Counted from the stretch's first letter, positions 45,401 through 54,421 are shown. The stretch: 64,000 nt of DNA from RFSX01 sp965248155 (GCA_965248155.1 CBDFIO010000001.1:1798001-1862000); one strand, 5' to 3'. Notes: generated by a model not told the origin, from the letters alone. Program-made: numbers and translations.

Positions 45401-46448
45401 TGGAACTGTGTTAGTTGATATAGAGTTTAACGTTGAGAATCCGGGGTCCCAGGGATTTATTGTTCGTGGGAATGGAGTAGTGTATGATACTTTTGATTAT
45501 GGTCAGGTATTTTATACCGTAGGACCCATAATTGGAGACTGTGAAACATTATATGAATTTATTGTAATAGACATTGAGAATCCTGATTGTGCTGGTGAAT
45601 TTAATTTCGATAATGAGATCTGTTGTGACATGGGTACCTGTGCAATATTCGACGCTCAAGGTGAATTACATGAGTGTAGCGACAGCTTTGATCTTGTTCT
45701 GGTTGATATCTGGTTTGAAGTCAATAGTCCAGGATCTGAAGGATTTACAGTAAGAGGAAATGGAGTTGTCTATGATACATTTGATTATGGGGAAAACTTC
45801 TATACGATAGGACCAATTGAAGCTGATTGTGAAACAACTTATGAATTCATTTTGACAGATTTGGAGTTCCCAGATTGTTCAGATTTTTTCTTTTTTGAAG
45901 ATCCTGTCTGTTGTGGCGATGATGTTCCTTGTTCCATTGAATCGATTGATATTCTCGATGCAGATTGTGTCAATAATGATATCTATGTAATAGAGTTGGA
46001 TGTTGAGCATGTGGGTACTGGTGACTTAGGATTTGATCTTTATATAAATGAAGTCTTCCATTCATTCCATCTGTATGAGAATCTTCCAGTAACAATAGAA
46101 GTATCAAAAGATGATTTTGAATCTCCTTTCAACATTACTGTTTGTGAAAATGATAGTGAAGGATGCTGTAATACAATTGCATTTGAATTTACTGATGTCA
46201 GCACCATATTTACGCTCCCTGATAATCTAATAAGTACTACTGTCACAGATGATTTCATACTTATTGAATCTGACATACAGGAAGAATTGATGCTTAATTT
46301 ATTTTCGATTGATGGTAGATTGCAGTACAAAGAAAAATTCAATGACAGCCACCGTGTCGGAACAGAAAATTTGATTTCAGGAATATATATACTCCTTATA
46401 GAATCTGTTCAAGGAATATACACAAAGAAAATAATGGTACTTCATTGA
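42444..46448 (+). CDS. T9SS-secreted protein of 13 tandem Cys-rich modules
   Basis: The 1334-residue acidic protein has a signal peptide (MKKLFLPLSLLFSLVFNIHI, SSQ) and then 13 modules of about 90-97 residues. Two types recur: type A (FAExHEC, VRGNGVVYDTFDYGQ, FYTVGP, YEFVVxD, CC) and type B (VDPxxCTGDGxYSLxLDF, FLGFFSYNDLPITIN, PERDAEYDIITVC, CC, LEFMGLDC). The order is about A-divergent-divergent-A-B-A-B-B-B-B-A-A-divergent. A T9SS sorting domain ends the chain (SGIYILLIESVQGIYTKKIM). I do not recognise the modules as a named family. It is divergent from the lectin protein. Confidence 0.85.
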   Translation: MKKLFLPLSLLFSLVFNIHISSQDCVITNVLAEAHDCDSTGLFFVDIEFEYDEVGNDGFVIRGNGVVYDTFEYGQIFYTVGPLEADCSTLYEFVVIDLATPTCSGFYAFDFPFCCPPFDCSITVDDIIAMDCDTSGFREVKFSLIANNVGPDGFDILYNGIVINHFAYGFNSYSINLPGDGQVYELLIQDSNTPGCFTIMEVQVPACLNAPVCNGSNGDDLIFDLGVCTSDSTYSGLIKFTYTGQDDSLWVYLQGEMPFLIPVKGFPISLLSLSTDVEVYEFFVHEQDNVFCSFSVDWESPDCSSFSDCSITEVFAELHECNDSSNMVLVDVGFNVNNPDSDSFVIRGNGIMYDTFEYGQLFYTVGPIDVNCDQHFEFVVVDLENEDCLGEFVFDSPPCCDCSIHDINVDPGNCTGDGEYSLFVDFEYENVTNNFFDVYSNGQFVGFYAYNDLPITINNFPERDAEYDIIMICDNANPDCCSVLEFMGPDCIEETCEIFNVFAEESNCNDEDEVFITIEFDFDNPGTMGFQILGNGTNYGTYDYGQINYIIGPLPGDCETIYEFVVQDVQFPDCSDFFEFVAPICCDDSLCEISNIIVVPLECTGDGLYSLWLNFNYENTGDVFTVHSQGQFLGSFLYDNLPVLINDVPERDVEYDIITVCDSNNPDCCQTIEFMGLDCMEMEEECSISNISVDPITCTGNGYYSIWLEFDFEFPGNDFYEVYSGSNYVGIYPFTSVPIIIDSFPERDAEYDLITVCVNDNELCCAQLEFMGLDCEDSFQCSISNIEVDPGQCTGDGFYSLVLDFNYENVGNDFFEVFSGNTFLGFFSFNDLPITINEFPEREAEYDIITVCVNDMPDCCGTLEFLGSDCFEEEICLIFDLTIDPVECTGDSSYSLWLDFEYENVTNDFFDVFSDGEFVGFYSYNDLPVFIENFPSREEDFDFIVICDNDNPACCSGYEFLGLDCSGSSDCQISEVFAETHPCSQDGTVLVDIEFNVENPGSQGFIVRGNGVVYDTFDYGQVFYTVGPIIGDCETLYEFIVIDIENPDCAGEFNFDNEICCDMGTCAIFDAQGELHECSDSFDLVLVDIWFEVNSPGSEGFTVRGNGVVYDTFDYGENFYTIGPIEADCETTYEFILTDLEFPDCSDFFFFEDPVCCGDDVPCSIESIDILDADCVNNDIYVIELDVEHVGTGDLGFDLYINEVFHSFHLYENLPVTIEVSKDDFESPFNITVCENDSEGCCNTIAFEFTDVSTIFTLPDNLISTTVTDDFILIESDIQEELMLNLFSIDGRLQYKEKFNDSHRVGTENLISGIYILLIESVQGIYTKKIMVLH

Positions 46449-46484
46449 AACTAATTTGTTATTTTTCTTCCTTATGTAGATGAT

Positions 46485-46844
46485 ATGGCAGATAACAAAT
46501 TCAAAAATTTATCTTGGGATGATTTTCAGAAGATGGGGAATCCTGAAAATGTCCCAAAAGAAACCAAACAAAACGTGGATAAACCAAATGTTTTTCTAGC
46601 AAAATCCAGTATTCGTATTCACCTTGAAAAAAAAGGACGTGGTGGAAAATCAGTCTCAATTATTAAAGGTATTCAGATGACAAATACAATGATGAAGGAC
46701 TTAGAAAAGGGATTGAAATCTTATTGTGGAGTTGGTGGAACTCAAAAGAATGGAGAGATTCTATTACAAGGGGATCACCGGGATAAAATTATTAAGTATC
46801 TCATTTCTAAAGGAGCAAATGACATTAAAAAATCCGGCGCCTAA
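46485..46844 (+). CDS. SUI1/eIF1-like translation factor (YciH family)
   Basis: The 119-residue protein has an unstructured N-terminus and a SUI1 domain: EKKGRGGKSVSIIKGIQM, then LEKGLKSYCGVGGTQKNGEI and the end IKYLISKGANDIKKSGA. The family binds the small ribosomal subunit and is thought to help start-site selection in bacteria that have it. It is convergent with prmC, 4 bp apart. Length is normal. Confidence 0.9.
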   Translation: MADNKFKNLSWDDFQKMGNPENVPKETKQNVDKPNVFLAKSSIRIHLEKKGRGGKSVSIIKGIQMTNTMMKDLEKGLKSYCGVGGTQKNGEILLQGDHRDKIIKYLISKGANDIKKSGA

Positions 46845-46848
46845 ACTA

Positions 46849-47664
46849 TTATTGTTTCCACAATTTTAACATCCTCCAATTATCTTGAAGGTCTTTTTTG
46901 AACTCATATTTAAAAGGGCTGTCAATTACGATTTGCTTCAATTCCTGATTGTACAGATCGCTGGTTTCGAAGTACAAGATTCCATTTGGCGAAAGCCATG
47001 ATGATGCAAGATCTAAAACACGCCGATAAAACAAAAGGGGATCCTTCCCACTCACAAATAAAGCATTTTCAGGCTCATGTCTAAGCACAGAATTATCCAT
47101 CCTGCTTTCTTCGCTATAAAGGATGTAAGGAGGATTACAAACTATCAGATCCAGTTCATGATCAAAACCTATTGTTTGTTCGTCTAAAATGTCAGAAAGA
47201 ATAGTTTGGATTTCAATATTATGCTTAGAGGCATTCAGATTAAGTACCTCAATCGATGTTTCGCTATTGTCAATGGCATATCCTTTCGCATTTGTCAATT
47301 TCAGCAACAGGGAGATGACTATACATCCACTACCCGACCCTATGTCTAATACTTTTATCTGATCAGAATTAGAAGTTCTGTCTTGTATAATCCAGTGCAC
47401 AAGTTCTTCTGTCTCAGGTCTTGGAATTAATACGCGATTGTCCACATAGAATCGATGTCCATAAAAGAACGCATTATTACAAACATATTGAACAGGAACT
47501 CCAGATAACAATTTTGATATAGCAACATCCAATTCCTCAAAACTTATTGGCGAGACTGAATCAAAATAATAGGAAGTAATATTTGAGGCTTCTCTAAGAT
47601 CAACAATTGGATGCAAAGCCTCCAGCATTTTTGTTTTTAATAGATGAACATCAAGACTTGACAT
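46849..47664 (-). CDS. prmC: Peptide chain release factor N5-glutamine methyltransferase
   Basis: I prefer the start MSSLDVHLL at 47664 (271 residues); in-frame codons extend to 47685. The S-adenosylmethionine-binding motif VLDIGSGSGCI (about 105-115) and the NPPYI motif at 177-181, which binds the target glutamine, are intact. It methylates the GGQ glutamine of release factors 1 and 2. The start overlaps the end of the sulfotransferase gene by 14 bp, so they are probably coupled. Confidence 0.92.
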   Translation of the reverse strand: MSSLDVHLLKTKMLEALHPIVDLREASNITSYYFDSVSPISFEELDVAISKLLSGVPVQYVCNNAFFYGHRFYVDNRVLIPRPETEELVHWIIQDRTSNSDQIKVLDIGSGSGCIVISLLLKLTNAKGYAIDNSETSIEVLNLNASKHNIEIQTILSDILDEQTIGFDHELDLIVCNPPYILYSEESRMDNSVLRHEPENALFVSGKDPLLFYRRVLDLASSWLSPNGILYFETSDLYNQELKQIVIDSPFKYEFKKDLQDNWRMLKLWKQ

Positions 47665-48631
47665 AAAGGGGATAATTAGAAGCATTAAAATAAGAGGCTT
47701 TCAAATTTCGAAGTAAGGCATCTTTTTTTAGGAGTAAAGAAAGATTAATACCTTGACTGGTATCACTTTCATAATCTGGCAATTGATACTTGAGATATGC
47801 TGCAATATTTAGTATAGAGCTATATTCAGACCTTAGCTTAGAGTTTAATTGATCAAGAATGAAAAGTATTTCATTTTGAAGTTGCTTATCAATAGAATCG
47901 AATCTTCCTATGCTTGCTGAGCCGATGAGTCCTGTTTCTTTATAACGCCATCCTTCCATGTAGTCATTACCATCAGAAGCTTCTTGTTGTTCAATCATAT
48001 CCAATTCAAAAGGGATATTTAAAAAGGAACATAATTCTTTTACAGTGTTCTCTGGTTGGAGTACCAGATCTTCATATTTCACCAAATGGCTCTTTGGATT
48101 GTCTTCATACGTCAGGCCTTCAGCAGTATTTAAAAGGTAAACTGAACAAGCATTAAAAACAGACATTCCCCGGTTTATCAAAGAGGCGATGGTATCCAAA
48201 GGATGCCTTACAATGTGAATAGTTTTGCCATCTGGAAACGCACTTAGAAATTCCATAAAGACAAAAACATTTGAGGGTGTCTTCTCGGCCCAAATGGTTT
48301 TAGTTGAATTTTTAAGTATGGGTTTATAAAACTGAACAATAAATTCATGAAATGAAGCATCAGATTCTTCAATTAATGGTTTTAAATCATCTTTTGAATA
48401 TGGATAATCATCATCGAGAATAAATCCGTTAAAATGATGCCAGCCTGCATTATGTAATCCAGCTATTGATCTACGAAATAATCGATGCTTGTTTGCGGTC
48501 CAATCCTTGTACAATGGCTTCTTAGTAAACAATGATGTTTCAGAGCCACAAAAAACTGATGTATGTCTATTGAGTATGCGTCTGAGCAGTGAACTTCCTG
48601 TACTTGGACTTCCGCCAATTAGTATTGCCAT
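47651..48631 (-). CDS. Sulfotransferase family protein
   Basis: The 326-residue protein has the 5'-phosphosulfate-binding loop GGSPSTGSSLLRRIL at the N-terminus and the 3'-phosphate region HIVRHPLDTIASLINRG near residue 135, both needed to bind PAPS. It transfers sulfate to an unidentified acceptor such as a sugar or lipid. It is upstream of, and overlapping with, prmC. There is no adjacent cysteine/APS pathway gene to hint at the substrate. Confidence 0.82.
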   Translation of the reverse strand: MAILIGGSPSTGSSLLRRILNRHTSVFCGSETSLFTKKPLYKDWTANKHRLFRRSIAGLHNAGWHHFNGFILDDDYPYSKDDLKPLIEESDASFHEFIVQFYKPILKNSTKTIWAEKTPSNVFVFMEFLSAFPDGKTIHIVRHPLDTIASLINRGMSVFNACSVYLLNTAEGLTYEDNPKSHLVKYEDLVLQPENTVKELCSFLNIPFELDMIEQQEASDGNDYMEGWRYKETGLIGSASIGRFDSIDKQLQNEILFILDQLNSKLRSEYSSILNIAAYLKYQLPDYESDTSQGINLSLLLKKDALLRNLKASYFNASNYPLYVKS

Positions 48632-48709
48632 AGTAATTTCCTAAAGGAATATCAAAAGTGCTTATAATTTCGTTTTCTTTTATAGTAATATTTACTTTAA
48701 ATTGTATAA

Positions 48710-49195
48710 ATGAAAAAAGAGAAGTACAACTTTGAATGCGAAGTCTTTGAATCATTGGACCTTCTTCCAAAAGAAATTCAGAATCTGCTAGCAGTAGCAG
48801 AAGACCAACTTAATTATTCTTATGCGCCTTATTCTAATTTTTTGGTAGGTGCGGCAGCATTAATAGATAATGGTGAGATATTTCCAGGTTGTAATCAAGA
48901 GAATGCCTCCTATCCCCTATGTATGTGCGCTGAGCGTGTTGCTTTGTATAATGTCGGATCTGCGCATCAGGAATTTAATATAAATACCATAGCCATTACT
49001 GCTCATAATCCAAAGAAATCAATAAATGAACCATGTATGCCTTGTGGTGCATGTCGACAGGTTATTCAAGAATTCGAACAAAGACAAGGTACTGCCATCA
49101 ACCTTTTTCTTACTGGTGACTCGGGGAAGATTATAAAAATTGAGGGTATAAAGAACATCCTTCCATTGTCATTTTCAATGAACAACCTTCTGTAG
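48710..49195 (+). CDS. cdd: Cytidine deaminase
   Basis: The 161-residue protein has the CDA zinc site C73-A-E75 (CAERVALY) and C112/C115 in PCGACRQV, with E75 as the proton shuttle. The N-terminal substrate region YAPYSNFLVGAAAL is present. It converts cytidine to uridine for salvage, and together with the uridine kinase at 17002 and the transporter at 17725 it forms a pyrimidine-salvage set spread through the window. It is divergent from the sulfotransferase. Confidence 0.93.
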   Translation: MKKEKYNFECEVFESLDLLPKEIQNLLAVAEDQLNYSYAPYSNFLVGAAALIDNGEIFPGCNQENASYPLCMCAERVALYNVGSAHQEFNINTIAITAHNPKKSINEPCMPCGACRQVIQEFEQRQGTAINLFLTGDSGKIIKIEGIKNILPLSFSMNNLL

Positions 49196-49267
49196 GATAT
49201 TAATAAAGTTATTTACTTCCCCTTTTCATTTGGACTAAGTTCTAATGAATAGATGTTTTCTACGACC

Positions 49268-49304
49268 CCAATGTAGATTTCTTCGCTTTGGTCGAAATGA
49301 AAAA
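49268..49304 (+). repeat. REP-like repeat, copy 1
   Basis: CCAAT followed after 2 bases by AGATTTCTTCGCTTTGGTCG and AAATGAAAAA. It matches copy 3 (49857-49893) at 29 of the last 30 bases. ATTTC and GAAAT can pair around the CGCTTTGGT loop. It lies 69 bp before the GIY-YIG gene. Confidence 0.7.
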
Positions 49305-49373
49305 AAAGATTTCAATATTTGGACTATTGTAAGTCAAAACATAATTCTATTTTAGAACTACAACAACTCCATT

Positions 49374-49682
49374 ATGAAACATTACCGTTTCTATGTCTAC
49401 ATTCTTGCTAATCCAAGCAGATCGACTCTCTATGTTGGTGTTACAAATAGCCTTACTAGGAGACTTTCTGAACATCTGAACAACAAAGGGAAATTTAAAC
49501 CTTTCGCAGGAAGATACTATTGCAATGAGTTGGTGTACTTTGAAACACATCAATACATCAACAATGCAATAGCAAGAGAAAAACAAATAAAGAGATGGTC
49601 TAGAAAAAAGAAGGAGAAATTGATTAAAACAAGCAATCCATATCTTAAGAACTTGAATCTTCAATTCTTAAACTTGGAGTGA
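49374..49682 (+). CDS. GIY-YIG family nuclease
   Basis: The 102-residue single-domain protein has the GIY-YIG fold signatures: YRFYVYILANPSRSTLYVGV (VYI / YVG in place of GIY/YIG), TNSLTRRLSEH with the conserved arginine, and the later glutamate/asparagine-containing region (AIAREKQIKRW). Such proteins in Bacteroidota are often annotated as UvrC-like nucleases but lack the UvrC domains. REP-like repeats flank it on both sides, which suggests a mobile or repeat-associated role. Biochemical function is unproven. Confidence 0.85.
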   Translation: MKHYRFYVYILANPSRSTLYVGVTNSLTRRLSEHLNNKGKFKPFAGRYYCNELVYFETHQYINNAIAREKQIKRWSRKKKEKLIKTSNPYLKNLNLQFLNLE

Positions 49683-49720
49683 GTCCAGAGAAAAGCGCTC
49701 TCATACATTCACTAATATAT

Positions 49721-49774
49721 TTTCCATTTCGACCAAGTTAATGCAACAAAGTGAAATTAACGCATGGAGAAATC
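49721..49774 (-). repeat. REP-like repeat, copy 2, inverted and longer
   Basis: Read on the + strand: TTTCCATTTCGACCAA, then a 29-bp insert containing GTTAAT...ATTAAC (49737-49761), then GGAGAAATCT. The outer blocks are the reverse complement of copies 1 and 3. The stretch 49683-49956 otherwise holds only copy 3 and no gene. Confidence 0.6.
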
Positions 49775-49856
49775 TTCATTGGATGAGCAGTGGTTTTTTT
49801 TAATTCTAAGTCATTGCGTGAAGAAGTTGTTTGCTAATATAATAATTGGTGCCTTC

Positions 49857-49893
49857 CCAATAGAGATTTCTCCGCTTTGGTCGAAATGAAAAA
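49857..49893 (+). repeat. REP-like repeat, copy 3
   Basis: CCAAT, two bases, then AGATTTCTCCGCTTTGGTCG and AAATGAAAAA; same orientation as copy 1, opposite to copy 2. It lies 64 bp before the end of the UnbV lipoprotein gene. Confidence 0.7.
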
Positions 49894-49956
49894 GGAAAGG
49901 TGGACCATTCTCACATCGTTATTATTGAATAGAGATGAAAGTTCACCAATTATTGC

Positions 49957-52900
49957 CTAATCAATGAGAAATAGCTGAAGAGGGCCATTGTTTTCAACTA
50001 AAGCTATATGCTTCTTTTTATTGATACTAACTATTTGAAGGTCCTTAATATTTCCATCTGCAACAAATCCAGAATCTGGAGCATACTTAAATTCACCGGA
50101 TCCATCCCCCAGCAAAATATATCCTTTTGAAGCATCATATCTTACAGTTTCTACTTCAGTATTATAGATAGATCCCGCAGCCACAATATCAATTATCCCA
50201 TCTCTGTTAATATCTTCAAATTCAATATCCAAAGTTGGCCCCATCTGAGCTTCAATAGGTAAGGCCTTTCGAGTTAATTGACCGGAACCATCATTAATCA
50301 TCAAGACAGACTCAAAATTTGTGGCCGTATAATGAATGGCATCCGATAATTTTTCTTCTCCATATATAGCAGGCAAATCAGCATTTGCAAAACTTTTGAA
50401 GGTTGGAAATTTCTCCTTTATAAATGGCATCTGTTGCGAAGAACACTCCCTACCTCGGACAGGTAATAGTTGTCCTTCAGATTCTTTACTTAATACAATG
50501 TCTAGATTACCAGTGCCATCAAAATCATCACAGAATACATGGAATGGTTTGTCTTCTTGTGCGCCAAACTTATTATTCAGTCCCAAATTACCAAGAACAT
50601 AATCTTCATCTCCATCTCCATCTACATCAAATGAATTCATAGCATACCACCATCCCGTTCCACTGCCAAAACTTTCATCTGTTTTAGAAAATGAATCACC
50701 ATCATTATTAAGAATGGTTAATGGCATCCATTCCCCCACCAAAAGAATATCCAAATCCTGATCACCATCGTAATCTGAAAACAGGGCATCAGTAACCAAT
50801 CCGATTTCTTTTAAACCTGGAGCAAGCGATTCTGTTACATCGACAAATCGGCCATTCTTATTTTCCAAAAGATAGGAACTCGCAGGCAGAGGATATTTGC
50901 CGGGAATAATTCTAGAGCAAACAAGTAAATCCAAATCGCCATCACTATCATAATCTGCAGATTTGACTACAGAGCCACTACTCAAAAACTTTGGAAGGGC
51001 ATTATTAGATTTCTTAAATATCCCTTTCCCATTATTCAAGTATAACCTGTCTTGAAGTACCTGTTCGTTTGCTTTGAATTCGTTTCCTCCACTGACGACA
51101 TACAGATCCTGATCGCTGTCACCATCAGCATCGAAAAAATGCGCATTGATATCCTCATATCTCTTCTCTCTTTCACACAAGGATATATTTATTCTTGTAA
51201 ATGATGCGTCGGAATTTTGAAGATAGAAAGAAGGTGACATTCCCTTTGCACCACCGATAAACAAATCATCCATACCATCACCATTGATATCTGAAGTAGC
51301 AATTGAAGGGCCCGTAGTTGACATTTTATGCGGTAAAAGTATCTCGTCAATAAAGTCATCATAGTCATTCTCCACATGTTGATAATCTAGAATAGATTCT
51401 ATGCCATTGACTTTACTGACATACCCTTTTTTAGAATTACTGTCAGCTTCTTGAAACCTTGCATCAGCATAATTTATTTTGATAGTTTTATTGGCACTTA
51501 TGTCCCTTAATTCCTGAGATTTTCCATCGGGCCAAATTATTCTTAGCGTAGAAACTGTGCTTCCAGATCCTAAACCAAAAATGATATCCTGACCCATTGA
51601 GGATTGATAGCCTCGATTAAGATAATGCTCATAATATTGAGTAGAATTAGCAGAGCTTAGTTCCAGTTTTGTTGATATTCCAAGAGGATTAGACTTAGGA
51701 CCTTCAAGTTTTACTTTAAGGAAATTTGTGTTGCTGTTATTTTTATAAATAGAACAAAAATCTTCAAGGTTATTTACTACTAAGTCAAGATCTCCATCAT
51801 TATCCAGATCTCCATATGCAGCACCATTCGAATTCAATTTATCTGTGAAACCCCAATCTGTAGAAGCATTATTAAAACGAATATTTCCACTGTTTTTAAA
51901 TGCGTAATTCGCAAGCTTCACAGATGGAACAAGATCGAAAACTTCATTTATTGTCATCTGTCCCTGAGCTCCTCTTTCTCTAAGATTAATCTTATAATCA
52001 TTATCAGTCATGTCCCGTTTAATGCCATTTGTGATAAACAGATCCTTCAAGCCATCGTTATCCAAGTCTGCAAATAGTGGAGCCCAACTCCAATCGGTTT
52101 TTGAAACACCAGCCAGGTGTGCTATTTCAGAAAATTGACCATCTCCCCTGTTCAGCTGAAGCATATTCGCCATATATTGATGGTGATAATTATTGTCCAC
52201 CATAGTATTAAACTGATCTGAACTCATTGCTGCCATATTTTGCTTGGAACGCTTATGGTCTTCAGATACCATATCAAGAACAATTAGATCTTCTTGGCCA
52301 TCATTATTAAAATCTGCAACGTCAGATCCCATACTATAATAGGAGATGTGATCCATATAACTTAACACTTCATCAGTGAACCCTCCCTTCTGATTATTAA
52401 TCCAGAGATGATCAGGTTCCGTGAAATCATTACATACATATATATCAGGCCAACCGTCATCATTGTAATCAGCAATCGATGCGCTTAGTCCCCAATTCTT
52501 ATTTATTATTCCGGCGCTTGCAGAAACATCGGTAAACTTGCGGCCATCGTTTCTATAGAGTTTGTCAGAAAACTCGGGGACAATTGCTCTTTGTATTTGA
52601 GCACTCATTACACTGTTGTTGGAAAAGTCAGCTCTATGATTAACAAGGTACATATCGAGGTCTCCATCTTTATCATAATCTAAAAAATATGATTGCGTCG
52701 AATAAGCGGGATCATTCAATCCAAAAATAGCCGATGCTTCAACAAATTTATTTTCACCCTGATTAACAAATAATTTATTCTGCCTGTTTTCGCTGGATCT
52801 GGTAGAACCAGATTTACATACATAAATATCTAACCATCCATCATTATTAATATCAACCATTGAAACACCTGTAGACCATCCTTTTGAATCTGAAGTTCCA

Positions 52901-53238
52901 GAGCTAGATGTGATATCTTCAAAGACCATTTTACCTTTATTGAGATATAATTTATTTGACCCTTGATTTGAACTCAGATATATATCTAAAAGACCATCCT
53001 TATTAATATCCCCTAATGCTACCCCTCCTCCATTATATATATATACGTAGTTGATGAAATTAAATTCATTCGATTCCTGAACACTATTTCGAAATGACAC
53101 TTTCGTATGTGCCGGAGGTAATAAGGAAAACAAAGGACCATCAAGGGCTTCAACAGATGAAGACTCGTCCTTAGAACAAGACAAGCACACGATGCACACG
53201 AGCAAGATGTAAGATAATTTTATAAGATTGCTACTCAT
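49957..53238 (-). CDS. FG-GAP/VCBS-repeat lipoprotein with ASPIC/UnbV domain
   Basis: The 1093-residue lipoprotein (signal LLVCIVCLSC, lipid cysteine near 21) contains many FG-GAP/VCBS repeats of the form DxNxDGxxDL (for example DINKDGLLDIYLS, DYDKDGDLDMYLV, DFNNDGQEDLIVL), which bind calcium and form a beta-propeller. A CRTAC1/ASPIC-UnbV domain follows mid-protein (GIIFGLGSG-like DIIFGLGSGSTVSTLRIIWP). These proteins are common next to SusC/D-like systems in Bacteroidota. They are anchored in the outer membrane, and the ligand is unknown. It is monocistronic as far as can be seen. Confidence 0.87.
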   Translation of the reverse strand: MSSNLIKLSYILLVCIVCLSCSKDESSSVEALDGPLFSLLPPAHTKVSFRNSVQESNEFNFINYVYIYNGGGVALGDINKDGLLDIYLSSNQGSNKLYLNKGKMVFEDITSSSGTSDSKGWSTGVSMVDINNDGWLDIYVCKSGSTRSSENRQNKLFVNQGENKFVEASAIFGLNDPAYSTQSYFLDYDKDGDLDMYLVNHRADFSNNSVMSAQIQRAIVPEFSDKLYRNDGRKFTDVSASAGIINKNWGLSASIADYNDDGWPDIYVCNDFTEPDHLWINNQKGGFTDEVLSYMDHISYYSMGSDVADFNNDGQEDLIVLDMVSEDHKRSKQNMAAMSSDQFNTMVDNNYHHQYMANMLQLNRGDGQFSEIAHLAGVSKTDWSWAPLFADLDNDGLKDLFITNGIKRDMTDNDYKINLRERGAQGQMTINEVFDLVPSVKLANYAFKNSGNIRFNNASTDWGFTDKLNSNGAAYGDLDNDGDLDLVVNNLEDFCSIYKNNSNTNFLKVKLEGPKSNPLGISTKLELSSANSTQYYEHYLNRGYQSSMGQDIIFGLGSGSTVSTLRIIWPDGKSQELRDISANKTIKINYADARFQEADSNSKKGYVSKVNGIESILDYQHVENDYDDFIDEILLPHKMSTTGPSIATSDINGDGMDDLFIGGAKGMSPSFYLQNSDASFTRINISLCEREKRYEDINAHFFDADGDSDQDLYVVSGGNEFKANEQVLQDRLYLNNGKGIFKKSNNALPKFLSSGSVVKSADYDSDGDLDLLVCSRIIPGKYPLPASSYLLENKNGRFVDVTESLAPGLKEIGLVTDALFSDYDGDQDLDILLVGEWMPLTILNNDGDSFSKTDESFGSGTGWWYAMNSFDVDGDGDEDYVLGNLGLNNKFGAQEDKPFHVFCDDFDGTGNLDIVLSKESEGQLLPVRGRECSSQQMPFIKEKFPTFKSFANADLPAIYGEEKLSDAIHYTATNFESVLMINDGSGQLTRKALPIEAQMGPTLDIEFEDINRDGIIDIVAAGSIYNTEVETVRYDASKGYILLGDGSGEFKYAPDSGFVADGNIKDLQIVSINKKKHIALVENNGPLQLFLID

Positions 53239-53366
53239 AGTCTCTCCAATTCCCAGGTTTATAAATGAAAGTTGAAAATAAGATAAGATTCATAAATTCC
53301 AGTCTTAAGCATATAGAAATATGAATAAGGAAAAATTAAAGTAATGGTATAGAATCAGGGATATAC

Positions 53367-54407
53367 TTAGATCTCAATTAATCGAGTTCTTTCTTTCAGA
53401 AGTTGAATGACCTGTTCTTTAGATTCATATTTATTTCCAATATTGACAAAGTGCTTTGCTAATATATCATATCGCTTCAGCATAAGAAAGACCCATACCA
53501 TGTGAAAATCAAGACCATCGTATACGATAGCTCGTTGATTAGCATATTCCATATGATTCGCTTCAAATTCAACCGGCATATCTGTCCAATGCATATTGGG
53601 TTGTAGGTGATGTCCGATATGATAACCATCATTGAAGCATTTACGATTGTAAGCACTGTTAATACAAGTGATGCTGTTTCTATAGTTATTTTCAGGAGAA
53701 CTGGCATCGATAAAGGCATGTTGTCCCCAATTACCTGACATCATAGCAAAGCGAACTATCACAGCCGTTATTGCAAAAACAAAAATTGCTGCTTTTAAAT
53801 GGACGAAAGAAAAAATGAATATGAGGAGGATAAAGCTAAATTCTCCACGAACGACCATATTAAATAGTTTTTTAAATTTCTTTTGTTTAAAATATACTGC
53901 TAACTCATATATTCCAAAAAACAGAAAGCCTACAGAATATTTTAAGAAATCAATAAAGCTGTCACGCTGATACTTCATGGTAGAGCTTTTATCATCAGGT
54001 AGATTATTTTCTACATGATGCATTCCAATATGATGACTAAAGTATGTCTCAGGTGATTGCCCCATAAATGGGCCCAGGATTATAGGTATATAAAAGTTGA
54101 AAATCTTATATTCTGGTTTAAATAATCTTCTGTGGCTTGTGTTATGTAACATCAATGTATAAGGACCCACAAAATAAATTACGGCAACAGCATAAAGGAC
54201 GGCCACTAGCCACCACACCCAACCTGTAAAAAGAGAAGTAAAAAGCAATACACAAAACGGAATATTAATGAAGGTGATTTTTAAAGACAGATAGATAAAA
54301 GGAAGATCCCTTTCATCAATGATATAGTTCAAGATAAATTTGTCAAAAGAACTATACTTTTCTTTCTTCTTGAATACAGGATCTGTGATACTAGGTAAAG
54401 TTTTCAT
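53367..54407 (-). CDS. Membrane fatty acid desaturase family protein
   Basis: The 346-residue protein has several membrane helices and the three histidine boxes that hold the di-iron site: H88-x3-H92 (HNTSH), HHIGMHH at 125-131, and HIGHH at 263-267. It probably introduces a double bond into a fatty acyl chain or hydroxylates a lipid. It has an excellent upstream promoter and its own transcript. Substrate is not determinable from sequence. Confidence 0.88.
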   Translation of the reverse strand: MKTLPSITDPVFKKKEKYSSFDKFILNYIIDERDLPFIYLSLKITFINIPFCVLLFTSLFTGWVWWLVAVLYAVAVIYFVGPYTLMLHNTSHRRLFKPEYKIFNFYIPIILGPFMGQSPETYFSHHIGMHHVENNLPDDKSSTMKYQRDSFIDFLKYSVGFLFFGIYELAVYFKQKKFKKLFNMVVRGEFSFILLIFIFSFVHLKAAIFVFAITAVIVRFAMMSGNWGQHAFIDASSPENNYRNSITCINSAYNRKCFNDGYHIGHHLQPNMHWTDMPVEFEANHMEYANQRAIVYDGLDFHMVWVFLMLKRYDILAKHFVNIGNKYESKEQVIQLLKERTRLIEI

Positions 54408-54421
54408 TGCTTTGTTCTATA

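Noticed and set aside
49347..49664. Antisense 105-residue frame over the GIY-YIG gene
   Set aside because: It has no recognisable domain and lies entirely opposite a gene with a clear GIY-YIG pattern.
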